Source: Pezicula radicicola
Taxonomy: Eukaryota > Ascomycota > Leotiomycetes > Helotiales > Dermateaceae
NCBI GenBank assembly: GCA_003008705.1
Contig: PDUO01000041.1
Coordinates: forward strand, 278,209 to 342,208
Length of the DNA stretch: 64,000 bases
Direction: 5' to 3'
Below the pieces are notes generated by a model. The model saw nothing but the letters and a program-made list of their open reading frames with translations, had not been told where the DNA came from and made no database searches. Below are positions 12,801-23,822 of the stretch, one piece after another; position 1 is the first letter of the stretch, and every line of letters starts with the position of its first letter. The position numbers and the translations under genes are program-made.

Positions 12801-12989
12801 AGACAAGGTAGGCGTTCCGAGTAAGACGAGATAGCCAACAGAAGACCTGCCTAAGTCTGGAAAGTCTGGACCATGATGGCGAACTCGTTAGTTATTACAG
12901 GCAACAACAAACTGCTATGGAAAGAACTTATGTGACCGCTCTGCAGAGGTGCTGCGCTGATCTAGAGCTATAAATTTATGTGTGCGGGA
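9861..12989. other. About 3.1 kb without recognisable gene
   Basis: Only short frames are present, none with a recognisable domain. Minus-strand frames at 10822-11158, 11258-11482 and 11496-11681 are uninformative. The stretch at 9900-10130 encodes an S/T-rich frame with stops, possibly an old retroelement gag, but this is not supported well enough to name. A short palindromic stretch (ACCCG ... CGGGT) at about 10327-10348 resembles a tRNA T-arm superficially but does not fold as a tRNA. Confidence 0.4.
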
Positions 12990-13970
12990 CTTCGAAGCAG
13001 GCTGATGTGCTGCAAAAGGCAACTGATGTCACTACCAAATGAGTACTACCAATAATGGCAACAAGCTGGATTAGACGCAGCCATAAAGTCAAGTGAACCG
13101 GTTCGTCAACTCAACCCTAAGAGCTGGTTCATGCAAGTAGCAAGCACACAGCTAACTCGACACAGCTACTGCGAACCAGCGTTGACACGCTGAGAACCAG
13201 TCCTTAAGATATGGTATCAGGTTCATGCAAGTAGTAGCAAGCAAACAGCTAACTCAACACCACTGTTGTGAACCAGCTTTGACACGCAGACAACCAGTTC
13301 TCAAGATATAGTAGTAGGTTCATGCAAGAAGCAAGCAAACAGCTGACTCGACACTGCTGCGATTACTGGTATCAAGGAACTTTCGAAAGGCTGATGTGCT
13401 ACAAAACGTAACTAATGTCACTACCACTGATTACTACCAATGATTACAACAAGCTGGAATCTACGTATATCTACGTAGCCGTAAAGTCAAGTGAACTAGT
13501 TCGCCAACCAGTTCACCAACCCCGAGAGCTAGTTCATGCAAGTGTAAGTAAGCATGTCAGGTTCGCAGTAGTGGTTTCAAGTATGAACTTGCTACCATCC
13601 ATATCTTAAGAACCGGTTCCTCGTGTAATGTAAGTAAGCATGTAAGATTCGCAGCAGTGCCGCAGCGGTGTCGGGTCAACTGATTGCTGCTTGCATGAAC
13701 CAGCTCTCAGGGTCGGTGAACCGGTTTACTTGACTTTATCACTACAAACTAAGATAATTCTCGATATGGTAGCTAAGTTTATGCAAGTAGCAGTGTTCAT
13801 ACAAGCAGCAAGCAGCAAGCCGCAAGCAGCTCACTCGACACTGCTGCGAACTGGTGACATGCCTTTCACACACAGAGAAGTAGTTCTCGACACATAGAAC
13901 CAGGTTCATGCAACTAGCAAACAGCTGACTCGACACAGCCTGCTACAAACTAGCCAAGTATGTTAACAGC
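12990..13970. repeat. Complex direct and inverted repeat array
   Basis: A subunit beginning GTTCATGCAAG(T/A)AGCAAGC and running through AACCAG, TTGACACGC and AGATATGGTA recurs about every 95 bases (starts at 13127, 13221 and 13318), with diverged copies near 13531, 13775 and 13900. A larger unit (GGCTGATGTGCT ... CAACAAGCTGGA ... AAAGTCAAGTGAAC) occurs near 12998-13110 and again near 13389-13500. At 13690-13742 the same boundary sequence appears in reverse orientation (GCTTGCATGAACCAGCTCTC). No coding frame spans it. It looks like a nested satellite or a rearranged transposon end. Confidence 0.75.
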
Positions 13971-15218
13971 GGGATCAACACGGCTACGAACCAGCGACAT
14001 TATTTTACACGCTTCTCCAGATATGGCGGCAAGTTTAACAGGCTGGAATCTACGTAGCGTTGAAGTCAAGTCAAGTAAACAACTGCGAACCAGTTCTTGA
14101 GATAATAGTGCAAAGTTTATGCAGGGAGCCAGCAATCAGCTGACTCGACACCGCCGAGTACGAACATATTTATCCACGTTCCAAACAAATTTCAGATACT
14201 GTACATACGCAGCATATCCAGACGACCACCAAGAATTAAATCAAATCAACCGGTCGGTAGGCAGGCACTTACTCGCACCAATCGACCAGCCAAATCTTTA
14301 TATCTTCGCGAAACATCAAATGCAGTATGTACATCATTGGCTAACAAAACCATACCAAATCAAGCACCTGCACCAGAGAGTACCTGCATATATACCACGC
14401 CTCATCTGCAGGTACGAATGCACGTGGCGATCGATAGGATACTGCATATCTCAGCGTCCATCTGATTGATGGTTCATGTATGCTTGCTTCAGTTTTCGCT
14501 TCCGTATAAATTCTAAGTCAACGCAACAGAACACAACATAGGTAGCCACTTAGCTGCTTCTCCATCCCTTTTCTCCAAAGTACCACCAAAGACGTCTTGA
14601 CTTTGAACCCTGAACTCTGGCAACATACATATACGTTACATATATAAACTAGCATCGTTCATGTACAGGTACGTCTCTATGCCGAACTGCATCAGAATTT
14701 TCGACTTCGTCACTGGAAACTCTGCGAGCTCCATACATCTATAGAACCTAAGCAACAGCCACTTGATCTGCTCAAACTCCAAGATCTCCCGATCGATCAG
14801 ATAGATAGATGCCATAGATGCAATGCCGGTGACGAGTTCAGATCGAGTTACACCTACGCACGCACTCCTGCGTACAAACAACCTGTGGAGACCTGGACGA
14901 AACTCGCTGAAGTACACTTTGACCGTACTTTTACTTTTCCCAGACAGAGTCAAGTTGTGGTCCTCAAATCTCAAGGTACGAGGATGGCTTGGGCCGCTTG
15001 GAAGCAATCTGTTTGTGACCGCCAGTCTCTGGGGAGATTAGTGCAGCGAAAATCACATCTTGTGATAGAAGTCGAGAAGAGATGAGATGCATACTATCGT
15101 CGTGCTTCAGTTGTTATAAGAAGCTCGATAATGTTCACTCCTCACTTTCTTTCCACTACACTCACAACCACTTCTTCCTCTTCAATCTTCATCTTCAATC
15201 TCCATCTTCTCTGCCAAC
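13971..15218. other. No gene recognised
   Basis: A 123-codon minus-strand frame at 14636-15007 and overlapping plus-strand frames at 14823-15085 have no recognisable domain. The minus frame begins with TTG, and its first internal ATG leaves only about 60 codons. The end of the stretch (15130-15218) is pyrimidine-rich like a fungal promoter and 5' leader for the next gene. Confidence 0.4.
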
Positions 15219-16394
15219 ATGTCAGACTGTACCCCAACGCCAACAGAGAACCCACACTTCCACGAGACAGTCCCAAGCAACATCACCTTGCATGACCTCC
15301 AAACACGTCTAACAGAGTTCAATCTCTGGGATCAGAATTTGCTCAGACCCGTGCTTATGGCACGCCTGGGTGGACCTAGATAAGGAGGCCGAATTTTTAG
15401 GGTGGTTCAAGGGAACCAAGGACGTACTAATCTTCGAGTGTGATGAGAAGGGCTTGACTACGAGTGGTACCGTGCCTGAATTGCGCCGCACATTAGTGCT
15501 CGATGCTAAGAGAAAGTCGATTCGTAGTAAGTCGTCTCTTTCCCAATGCCTCTCCTCTTTTCCCAATGACAAGAGTAAACACGCCGACAACTCTCTGTAC
15601 TATAACAGACACTCCTGAGGCAGTGCCGCACCTTTCTTCCCTCGCCCTTGCCAAGGCAACACCTGCACCCACTGTTGATGATGCCCTAAACCCAGAAGCC
15701 ACTGTCCTCAGCAAGAACAACAAGAAGATCAGCAATGTCCTCCGATACCGCGAGCCAACTGTCATCTCCGATACAGACAGTGAATCTGACTCTTTCAGCT
15801 CCGCATGGAGCAGTGACAGGGAGCATGTTGCTCATGGAACTGGCAGAGCATCATCTTCCGCGGTATGTGCAACTGGAAATCAATGCTTATTACCACCAGT
15901 GCAACTAACAGCTCCCCCCCCTCTCTCAGCAGCAGCAGCAGCAGCAACCATTCTCCACGCCAGCTGCAACACCACGAGTTCGAGCAGTACGTGAAGGTAC
16001 GAGCACTTGCTTACATGCCTTACCTCGGGTCAAGGTCAGTAGTTATATACTTACTACCACTCGCTCGATCTCTCTCTGTCTCTTGCAAGGCATATCAGCT
16101 AATCTTGGATCACTACAGCTGGTCCCAGCACCAGAAACAGCCCCGCGTCGGCGCAAGAAGTCGATACCAATTACTAGCACCACCCCTACAGCGACCGCCG
16201 CAAACAAAATCCAAGGATATATCGACAATGCAGTCCGGGTGCTCGTAGGCGTCCTAGGTGATATCAAGAGATCTCAAGACAGTGACAGTGACAGTACTGA
16301 GGACGAGGATAAGGATGCGGCGGCTTTGGAGAAGCTTCCCGAGATCTTAGCGGCGCAACTCAGGGTATTGTTGATGCTCTGTGAGAATCTCTGA
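15219..16394 (+). CDS. Four-exon unknown protein, SAP-like stretch
   Basis: I do not recognise the family. The ATG at 15219 follows a CT-rich leader. Introns at 15527-15608 (GTAAGT...ACAG), 15863-15929 (GTATGT, branch CTAAC, CTCTCAG) and 15997-16089 (GTACGA...CAAG) all keep phase, which is strong evidence for a real gene. The conceptual protein has LTEFNLWDQNLL near the N-terminus, a stretch GLTTSGTVPELRRTL that resembles a SAP DNA-binding helix, an acidic serine patch (SDTDSESDSFSS), a short Q run, a basic RRRKK patch and a second acidic patch (SDSDSTEDEDKD) before a hydrophobic helix at the C-terminus. One defect: exon 1 shifts frame by one base near 15368-15374 (GGG run), where the ATG frame ends in TAA and the downstream frame has no ATG. 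This is either an assembly error or a true frameshift. A nuclear role would be inference only. Confidence 0.55.
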
Positions 16395-16943
16395 ATGCTG
16401 CAAGAGTGTTGGCCGTGTTGGATGGGTGACGCAATTGGGGGCTGATAGCTGATACTTAGTGGTGGACAGTTGGTGGTTACCCGGTTTTTGTTTCGATGGT
16501 TGATGCTTGATAGTTGACAGTTGGCGGTTACTCTTTGCTTTGATGGACGGTTGCCCTTTCCTTTGACGCAATCAATTAACGACTGCTGAAATAAAAATTT
16601 CCTGTCTTTCTTTTTACTGTAGCCGCTTGCTGGCTCGCATGATGATTCCTGCTCTCCTGCTGCTGCTGCTTGCTTCTCCTTTGCTATGCCTTTCTTTTGA
16701 TTCTCCGTTCGCTCGCTCACGTGATGATTGTTCGTGCTTTGCTGCTGCTTACTTCGCCATTGATATGCATTTCTGCCTTTTTGATTCTCCGTCTGTTAAT
16801 TCTTTCATTATAACCCCCACACATGATAAGAAAGGGATGGAGAGAGAGAGGGATATGGATATATGGATATATATATATCCACTTCACACCGGAAGCACTC
16901 CTCACTACTGGCACCAACCGGCCAACCAAACAAACTTGTAACC

Positions 16944-17414
16944 ATGAACCCCAAGCCCAACAATCCAAGTGCAAATGCAAACCCAAGACTGTCATCTTTC
17001 CCCACAGCAGCAGGCACAAACATAAGCACAACCTCCAAAACGCCTCCTGTCCATACTACAGACTCGAACATCCAAGAACCCAGATCCGGATATCATCATC
17101 CCTCCTCCACTCAACCTCACACTCAGCCAAACAACAAGCAACAACAGCAGTTGTCCCTCAACCCCACAACCACCGATACAGCCACAGACAATACCACAGA
17201 TAATACAGCAGCGCTCGAACAACAACGCCTCAAGCTACTGTCAACTATCGAGATCAACGAATGGAGGAAGCGGGTAAAGTTGCTGGGTCTCGAGGTGAGG
17301 AGGGGAATTGACCGGAGTGAGGAGATTGGGAGGAAGAAGGCTGGATTGGTTAATATGGAGGAGGTTGGTTCTGAGGTTGAGAAGGTGGAGAGGAGATCGG
17401 AGGAGGAGTGGTAG
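16944..17414 (+). CDS. Small polar hypothetical protein
   Basis: A 156-codon single-exon frame. I start it at the ATG at 16944 (context ACCATGA) rather than at 16863, because the earlier part is low-complexity ATA repeat. The first 90 residues are rich in N, P, Q, T and S with a QQQQ run. The last 65 residues are charged and probably helical (ALEQQRLKLLSTIEINEWRKR onward, ending RRSEEEW), which suggests a short coiled coil. No domain is recognised and the neighbours give no hint. It could be a spurious frame, but amino-acid composition shifts sharply into a plausible helix. Confidence 0.4.
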   Translation: MNPKPNNPSANANPRLSSFPTAAGTNISTTSKTPPVHTTDSNIQEPRSGYHHPSSTQPHTQPNNKQQQQLSLNPTTTDTATDNTTDNTAALEQQRLKLLSTIEINEWRKRVKLLGLEVRRGIDRSEEIGRKKAGLVNMEEVGSEVEKVERRSEEEW

Positions 17415-17759
17415 TAGGAGCACGTCAATATGATGCTTTCCTTTGGAGTATTAGAAAATTGCTAGATTAGGAGAACTAAATCTTTGCTAATCTATGCTAG
17501 CTTCTTGGATACGCATCAAACTCTAACAATACACAAGCGTTTCCATTATCTTGCCAACACCTACATCATCTCCATGTATGCCCCTATAACATTTTCGCAT
17601 AGGCTGTGTTAACATCCAAAATACTATATAGACTTGAGATGTATATGACTGTTGGTGTTTGAAAAAGCCAGAAAAGTTGAGTCTTGTGCGAGAATGGCGG
17701 TTGTCTAGGTCATGCAGGAAGAATTTAAAGCAACGCGTCAAACAATGGGCTTCGAGTTG
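17415..17759. other. Intergenic, nothing recognised
   Basis: Only short frames; the minus-strand frame 17523-17807 has no recognisable content. Confidence 0.35.
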
Positions 17760-19077
17760 TATCAAAGAGAGAAGAGCGTCGATGTCGTACTCACTATAAT
17801 AACCCACAGGCTAGCTAATGCCATAATGCTACTATAAAATAGCCAGTTATCAAGATAAAACTTACTCCTCAGCCATTCCTGCGAAAACCTCATTTTCATC
17901 AGGTAATGTCCATCATCCTGTTTCTCCCTCGACGGTTGCTTGTCATCCTCTTGTCTATGCTTAGCAGTGCTTGGCTTATCGCCGATAGAGCTGCCATCTT
18001 TGCCTTTGTCTAAACCTGTAACACCGCTGACGCCCTGTAGACGCCCAAATAGCGTTGTGATCTCGACGAAATCACTATCACTATCACTACGGGCACGAGA
18101 AAGGTGTTCTTGCAATGTGTCGATGCAGCGACAGGATCTTCATCCGAGGAATCTAGGGCTTCGCACCAACTGTCTCTGTGATTGACAAGCTCATTATATG
18201 TGGCATAGAATTTTACATAGCTAGGACACTTAAAGGGTGTTGTCCCCGGCTTCTGTAAATAGTCTTTCTTGTGCTGATATATTGCCTCTCTGTTAGGTAA
18301 TGATTGACTGCATCTGTAAGGACATTTTGTCTTGCTAGAGGTTGATCTAGGGGCTATTATCTTAGGGGGGGTTGCTGTTATTTGGTAAGGGTGCAGCCAG
18401 AGGAGCTGCTTGTGATGTGACGGAGGAGTTGGCTGACATGCAAGCTCGCTAGCAGAGTCCGTAGCAATGCAGACGAAAAACTCGACTAGAGCTGGTGGGA
18501 GATCTAGGTATCTTGAATTGCTGCTCGCCATGTACTAGCAAGACGGCCTATGTCGAGGCTCATGCCGCCAGCTTTGGTGTTGTATACCTTCTCCTTCGAT
18601 AAATTAACGGGGAAGACATAGTATTCTGGATCAAAGAGTGATGCTCTAAACTTGCTATATTTAAGGTCTAAGAGAGTAAGGTCTTTACTAGATTGTATAC
18701 TAGCTGTGCTGTAAAACATATCGAAGGTGTCGACTGATATAACATCGCCCCCCTTGGATACCACAAAACTCAGGTACTGAAGAGGCTTGATCGTAACGGC
18801 AGGAGCAGCTGGAGAAGATCCTTGTAGGGGAAATCAGCTGCTTCTTGGGCGTAACGGGGGAGGTGACTGATTCTTTGGTAGGCGTAGGAGGTAATATACG
18901 GCCTTCACGTCCATTTTTCGTTCGCTTAAATTTGTTGTGTGCTCGTTGCAATAATTCGTCAAGCGAAAAATCTAGCCATCCGGTTTGAATGGAGTCAATG
19001 CGTGACCATTTATACAAGTGCTCGTACTCAAATTTGACGGCCTGAAGAACTTGAGTTATCTTGGTGCTATCGTCCAT
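17760..19077 (-). pseudogene. Broken gene with C2H2-like zinc-finger region
   Basis: Reading the minus strand from an ATG at 19077 gives MDDSTKITQVLQAVKFEYEH, and the same frame runs on to a basic, proline-rich stretch. A one-base shift near 18815 continues as SFVVSKGGDVISVDTFDMFY and AGGMSLDIGRLAST to about 18535. A further shift leads into a region with paired Cys/His spacing (TKCPYRCSQSLPNREAIYQH and FKCPSYVKFYATYNELVNH) resembling two degenerate C2H2 fingers. A final shift near 18115 gives an S/D-rich tail (SRARSDSDSDFVEITTLFG). Each shift has no convincing intron, so I read it as a decayed gene. A gene with unusual introns remains possible. The family is not recognised. Confidence 0.45.
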
Positions 19078-19179
19078 TTGTCTCCATTGGGATGCAAATA
19101 CAAGCCCGACAGTTGCTGCATGGTTCTTCAGTGATGTAAAAAGCCCTTGCTTTCTATTTTCTCCTAGCTTTATCTTCTA

Positions 19180-19290
19180 ATTAGTCTAAGTAGAGTAAAT
19201 ATTTAAGACCCTCTTATAAGTATATTATTATTATTATTACATATATCTAAGAAGTAAAGTAAAACTAGCTACACTAGAATTAAGTACTAC
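19180..19290. repeat. Short AT-rich stretch with ATT repeats
   Basis: AT-rich with a short TTA/ATT trinucleotide run near 19225-19240, between the broken zinc-finger-like gene and the 677-aa membrane protein. Confidence 0.5.
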
Positions 19291-19292
19291 TC

Positions 19293-21326
19293 CTAATCAA
19301 TCCCTTTAACCTCCTTATAACAAGCATCTAAATACCTCGAATCCGGACTCTCCAAAAACAAATCCCCAGTCCTTAGTCTCGCCTTGGCAAGAGCATTGAG
19401 ACGACAAGCACCCAACTCCCATTGCGCCTGTTTCTTAAACAACTCCTGATACAAAAGTTCCGTATCCTTATCCTCCGTCCTCGACCTTATCTTGGAAGAC
19501 AAGAATGTCGAAAAACTAGACCAGCGTCGTCGTCCATCAATAAGTTCATCCCGTACACGCTTCACGTCCGTCTGAAGATTCCGCAGCGTTTTCCTCAAAG
19601 CAGCCGGATCAACTCCATCGATATCAGTCGGGGGAGGAGGTAATTCCGGTTCGCCATACCACCATCTCACCACAAAGAATCTCGAAGCATGTTCTTCCTT
19701 TGCGGCACAACATACACGATCCCACTCATTCCTGACAAATTTCTCCGTGAGCGCCAAACTCCGTTCAAACGTATCCAATTTCGAAGCAGCATCCCCACCC
19801 CTCGTTAACAAATGATTCGCTTGCGCAACCAACTTATCGAAACTAGCTAGAGTCAGATCGGCATATTCTCGAATTTGGGAATACATGGGTGGGTAGGTTT
19901 TTAGTTTGCTGATTGTTGAGGAGAGGAGGATGTAGGTATCTGACATTTCGAAGTCGTAGGCGATTAGATCATCGGCGTAGAGGGAGAGGGAGTCGGATAC
20001 TACGCCGAGGAGGGGATGGAGATCCGAGCTTGCAAGGAGGGCGGGTTTACTGGTTTCGAGGGAGTGGAGGTTTACGCTGTAGCGCCAGTTGCGGAGGACG
20101 ACGTCGAGAACGTCTCGCGAGTTGCGGAGGGATTGACCTTGTTGAGAGAGGTAGAAGGAGAGGGAGGATGCCGTATCCCAGATTGCTGGATCGGCTATGG
20201 TTTTGAGTTCTGAGAGGAGGCTTTCTCTTGATATTGTAGAGAAGGAATCGTCTTCTGGATGGCGCTGGGTTGTTATTGATGACGAGGATCCAGCATGTGG
20301 AATCTCTGAAGCAAACCGACCCGCGATCGTAGGACAGACACTCAACAACGATGTATCAATATAATACGGAATCGAATAGGTACATCCCTCATTCGCCCAC
20401 GTACTCAAATACGGAGAAATCCCCGGGGCGCGTACAATGATCAATGAAGCTCCGAGGAGATAAATCACCAATAAAGGAATCGCGACAACGATTGCGAGGG
20501 TTGTGGAAAGTCGGATGATGATGGGGAGGATGAGTTGGATTCCTTGGCTTAGTCCGTTGAGGAGGGGGGAGAGGAGGTAGTTAAAGATCCAAGGTGGTGT
20601 TGTTGAGGTGAGAAAAATGCCGAGTTGGATGAGTAACCCCAAAGCGGAGGAGATGCTCGTGTGGAGGGTATTGGTTATGGAGGCGTAGAGTCGTTGGGGG
20701 ATTTGTTGTCTTTGTACGTGGTAGACTTGGTGGAGTAGGGTATGGTAGGTATTTTGAATGGACATGGAGATGGGCCATGTGATCGTCATCCAGATATCCT
20801 TACATTTCTGCCAAAGACGTCTTCTTCCCTCGGAATCTTCTCGAGCTGCTTTGGCTACTGCGGCTTCCTGAATTTCTCGACTGAAATCAATAGCTGCTAC
20901 ATCCTCGTCGTCGTTGTTGGCGAAACTTCCAGGAAGTGAAATCCTTCGTCGGCTTTCATCATCATCATCATCATGGGAAGAAGAAGCCGTACCAGCAACC
21001 GGTAAAGAATGAGCCCGTCCTCCTCGTCCGTCTTCTCGGCTCCCTCGGCTTTCTCCTCCAGCCAAAGATTCAAGAACAGCACGAGCTGAGTCGGTAAGTT
21101 TGAATGGTTCATTGGGTGGTAATCCACTTCTCGCTGAACTTGGACTTATTGTTTGTGTTCTTCTGCGTGCTAATTCCTCTTCGATTTTGGAGAGTTCGTC
21201 TAGGTAAGCATTGTCGGTTGCGAGGTCTTCATCGGGGTCGAGGTTGAGGTCGAGGAATGAGAAGTTAGTGTTGGATGTGTTTGTTGGAGATAGAGGATGT
21301 GGTGGATGTAGTGGTGACCTTGTCAT
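19293..21326 (-). CDS. 677-aa membrane protein, YADDLI family
   Basis: Intact frame; I start at the ATG at 21326 (context ACAATGACAAGG), since the 30 codons upstream begin with TTG. The N-terminal 200 residues are polar with D-rich and R-rich patches. Three or four hydrophobic segments follow at about residues 225-300 (LGLLIQLGIFL, LILPIIIRLS, LAIVVAIPLLVIYLLG). After them comes a mostly helical C-terminal domain of about 330 residues with SLYADDLIAYD, SFDKLVAQANHL, WDRVCCAAKEEH and ELIDGRRRWSSFSTFLSS. The same ordered motifs appear in the secreted protein at 26621-27505, so the two are distant paralogues. I do not know the family's function. The layout suggests a membrane anchor followed by a large soluble helical domain. 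Confidence 0.75.
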   Translation of the reverse strand: MTRSPLHPPHPLSPTNTSNTNFSFLDLNLDPDEDLATDNAYLDELSKIEEELARRRTQTISPSSARSGLPPNEPFKLTDSARAVLESLAGGESRGSREDGRGGRAHSLPVAGTASSSHDDDDDESRRRISLPGSFANNDDEDVAAIDFSREIQEAAVAKAAREDSEGRRRLWQKCKDIWMTITWPISMSIQNTYHTLLHQVYHVQRQQIPQRLYASITNTLHTSISSALGLLIQLGIFLTSTTPPWIFNYLLSPLLNGLSQGIQLILPIIIRLSTTLAIVVAIPLLVIYLLGASLIIVRAPGISPYLSTWANEGCTYSIPYYIDTSLLSVCPTIAGRFASEIPHAGSSSSITTQRHPEDDSFSTISRESLLSELKTIADPAIWDTASSLSFYLSQQGQSLRNSRDVLDVVLRNWRYSVNLHSLETSKPALLASSDLHPLLGVVSDSLSLYADDLIAYDFEMSDTYILLSSTISKLKTYPPMYSQIREYADLTLASFDKLVAQANHLLTRGGDAASKLDTFERSLALTEKFVRNEWDRVCCAAKEEHASRFFVVRWWYGEPELPPPPTDIDGVDPAALRKTLRNLQTDVKRVRDELIDGRRRWSSFSTFLSSKIRSRTEDKDTELLYQELFKKQAQWELGACRLNALAKARLRTGDLFLESPDSRYLDACYKEVKGID

Positions 21327-21665
21327 TGTTTGCTTTTGATGATGGATGGCGCTGGACTCTGGGGGTTGGATTGAAGGAGTAAAGAAGTCAATGATTGAAG
21401 GAGAGTGAAGGAGCAAAGAAGTGAATGAGATGTTGATTCTTAATCATAGAAGAAGGCACATGACATAGCGCATGCATGACATGAGGAAGTTTGTATGAAA
21501 AGGTCTACCGATGAAAAAGAAACAACAAGATCAAAGAGTTGAAAGAGCAGATATGTACATACATGCGTAGATACATACATAGATACATACATCAATTTCC
21601 ACTCTCCCATTCTCCCATTCTCCCATTCTCCTATTTTCTCCAATCAGAGCTCTCTCTCTCATCTC

Positions 21666-22931
21666 ATGATGGCTCCAGTCCCAGTCGCATGTAAAATCTG
21701 CAGTGCATCGACGCCTTCGGTGGCTGCAGAAGAAGAGCTCCTCATCGGTCAGCATACAGCCACGGGCTTCCGACACCAATGCCGCTTCAAATGGAGCAGT
21801 AAGCACGTGGCCATCTTCGAAGGCTTCATGAAAGCGAATCAGCTCGACACGCGAACGAAGATCATGGCTGTGGATGATGATCTTATGGCCGACCTGTTGG
21901 CTAAACTAGGCATTGACACGACGCGTCTACGCTTCTTGCCGCTCATACGACAGCAGAGTACCAGTAAGAAGGCTGCGAAGGTCGACGTGTTGACGGTCAT
22001 TGTGCGCCGTGTGCGGGACAAGATGTGCCGGATGCTGGTCGATGGAGCGGGAGGAGGAGCGGGAGGAGGGGGTGGAGCGGGGGGTGATGATGGTGATGAT
22101 GATGGTGGTGAGAAGGACGACGATGGCGATGATGATGATGATAATGTGCAGCAGGGACAGGGACAGAGTATGGTCCACTACCCGCAGCTGTGCAACCAAC
22201 CTCCTTCCCATCCTTCCCCTCCTTCCCCACCACCGTCTGCCCTAACCACCACCACCAACCAAAGCCAGGAACATGCACATGAAGAAGACTCAAACTCAAA
22301 CTCACGCCTCACCGCTACTGTCCTTCGCCTCACCGCCGAGCTAAGCCAGAGCCAGGCCCGGGTCACCGAGCTCACAAACACACTTCGCCGTATCGAAGCC
22401 GCAAGTACGGCCTGGCTCACGCAGAATCGGATACCACCAGCCCTGACTCCAACTCCAACTCCAACTTCAGCCACGGCATCCACATCCACACCCACACCCA
22501 CACCGACACCGACACCGACACCCGCATCATCATCTTCTAATGCGCATGTCGTCGATATGGAAACGCTCGCACGGGAGCAAGCACGTAGGTTCCAAATCGA
22601 GATTAACATGAAGCTGTTTGAGAACGAGTGGGCTCAGATTGATGCTGCGACGACGGAGACGCATTCGGACCGGGGGTACGACGGGGATGGGCGTACGGGT
22701 CTTACACATGTACATGCACTGCAAAGAGAGAGGGAAAAGGAGAGGGAGGAAAAGGAGGAGAGGAAACGTGAGTTACGTCATCGCATTGAGTTGAGGCTGG
22801 AACAGGAACAGCATTTGCTTGAGCGGCTGGAGGTTTGGAGGGGCGTTTGCACGGGTACGGATACGGGGACGGGTGCGGGCGCAGGTACGGGTATGGATGG
22901 GAAGGATAAGGAATCATGTAGTACAAAGTAA
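21666..22931 (+). CDS. 421-aa low-complexity, coiled-coil protein
   Basis: Single-exon frame with ATG at 21666 (a second ATG follows directly). Residues 1-125 are ordered, with KICSASTP, a basic FRHQCRFKW segment and a helical DLLAKLGID-type stretch, reminiscent of a small DNA- or protein-binding fold but not recognised. Residues 126-160 are a glycine run followed by an aspartate run. Residues 220-250 form a coiled coil (LTAELSQSQARVTELTNTLRR). A TP/TPTP repeat covers about 260-290, and a second charged coiled coil (EREKEREEKEERKREL) about 355-390. The tail is GT-rich. It is transcribed divergently from the 677-aa protein with about 340 bases between the start codons, so they may share a promoter region. 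Function unknown. Confidence 0.65.
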   Translation: MMAPVPVACKICSASTPSVAAEEELLIGQHTATGFRHQCRFKWSSKHVAIFEGFMKANQLDTRTKIMAVDDDLMADLLAKLGIDTTRLRFLPLIRQQSTSKKAAKVDVLTVIVRRVRDKMCRMLVDGAGGGAGGGGGAGGDDGDDDGGEKDDDGDDDDDNVQQGQGQSMVHYPQLCNQPPSHPSPPSPPPSALTTTTNQSQEHAHEEDSNSNSRLTATVLRLTAELSQSQARVTELTNTLRRIEAASTAWLTQNRIPPALTPTPTPTSATASTSTPTPTPTPTPTPASSSSNAHVVDMETLAREQARRFQIEINMKLFENEWAQIDAATTETHSDRGYDGDGRTGLTHVHALQREREKEREEKEERKRELRHRIELRLEQEQHLLERLEVWRGVCTGTDTGTGAGAGTGMDGKDKESCSTK

Positions 22932-23822
22932 GAATAGTCATTTGTACACATATGATCTTAGGATAAAAATACTTCATTGATTATAATTAATGTATTCATC
23001 TCCACCTTTCTCACTCTTCTTAATTTCGCGCAAACTTGTATATACGTATATACATTATACGAGTACTAGCATACCGAGTACATATATATACAAACGTCGA
23101 AACAGTAAGAAGCGGTAAAGAGTAGCGAGAACTAGCCCAAGGATCGAGCAGCAAGAGATCTAGAGAGAGAGAATTTATTGGTATGGTAAAGTACTTGCAT
23201 ATACATATATACTAAGCGAGGACCTGCATATACAAACGTAGAAACAACAGAAAGCAAGTAAGAAGACGAGCTGTTAGATTAACTTAGAGGTTTATTTTTA
23301 ATTTTTTTTTAATTTTTTTTTTTAAGATCTTTAATTAAATTAACGCTTACTATATATATACAGTCTACAAACAAAGTCAACGAAATTACTACACTACCAT
23401 ACCCTATCCTACCACCCCACTCTACCCCATAGGAAACACTAGATTAAATATTATACTATAGGTACCCCTCTAGCCTCACTAGTAGATTGTAACAACTACA
23501 ACTACAACCACAACCACAGTACAACTACTCAATCCATCTATAATCCTCATCAACATCACCTCAAAACATTCCTCGAGTATCTACACTTATACTAGGTACG
23601 GAAGGAAAAAAAAGTGCTATGTATTCCCCCCCCTCTTTTCTCTTTCCAACAATTCATTTCAATCTCAATCTAATCCAAATTCCCTGCTGCTACTACTACC
23701 TAACTAACCTACCTCTTCACAGCAAAAAAACACCCATTCCACCTCAACCTCAGCCAAACCCCCCACCCCCAAAAGTAGCTACAACAAAAAAGAAAGAAAA
23801 AAATAAAAATAAAAAGACCAAG
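22932..23822. other. AT-rich spacer and promoter/leader
   Basis: Contains several TATATA-rich stretches (23037-23110, 23200-23230) with a repeated GCATATACA...AAACG(T)(C/A)GAAACA phrase near 23090 and 23229, poly-T runs at 23300-23330, and from 23400 a CT/CA-rich leader typical of a fungal promoter for the next gene. Confidence 0.45.
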
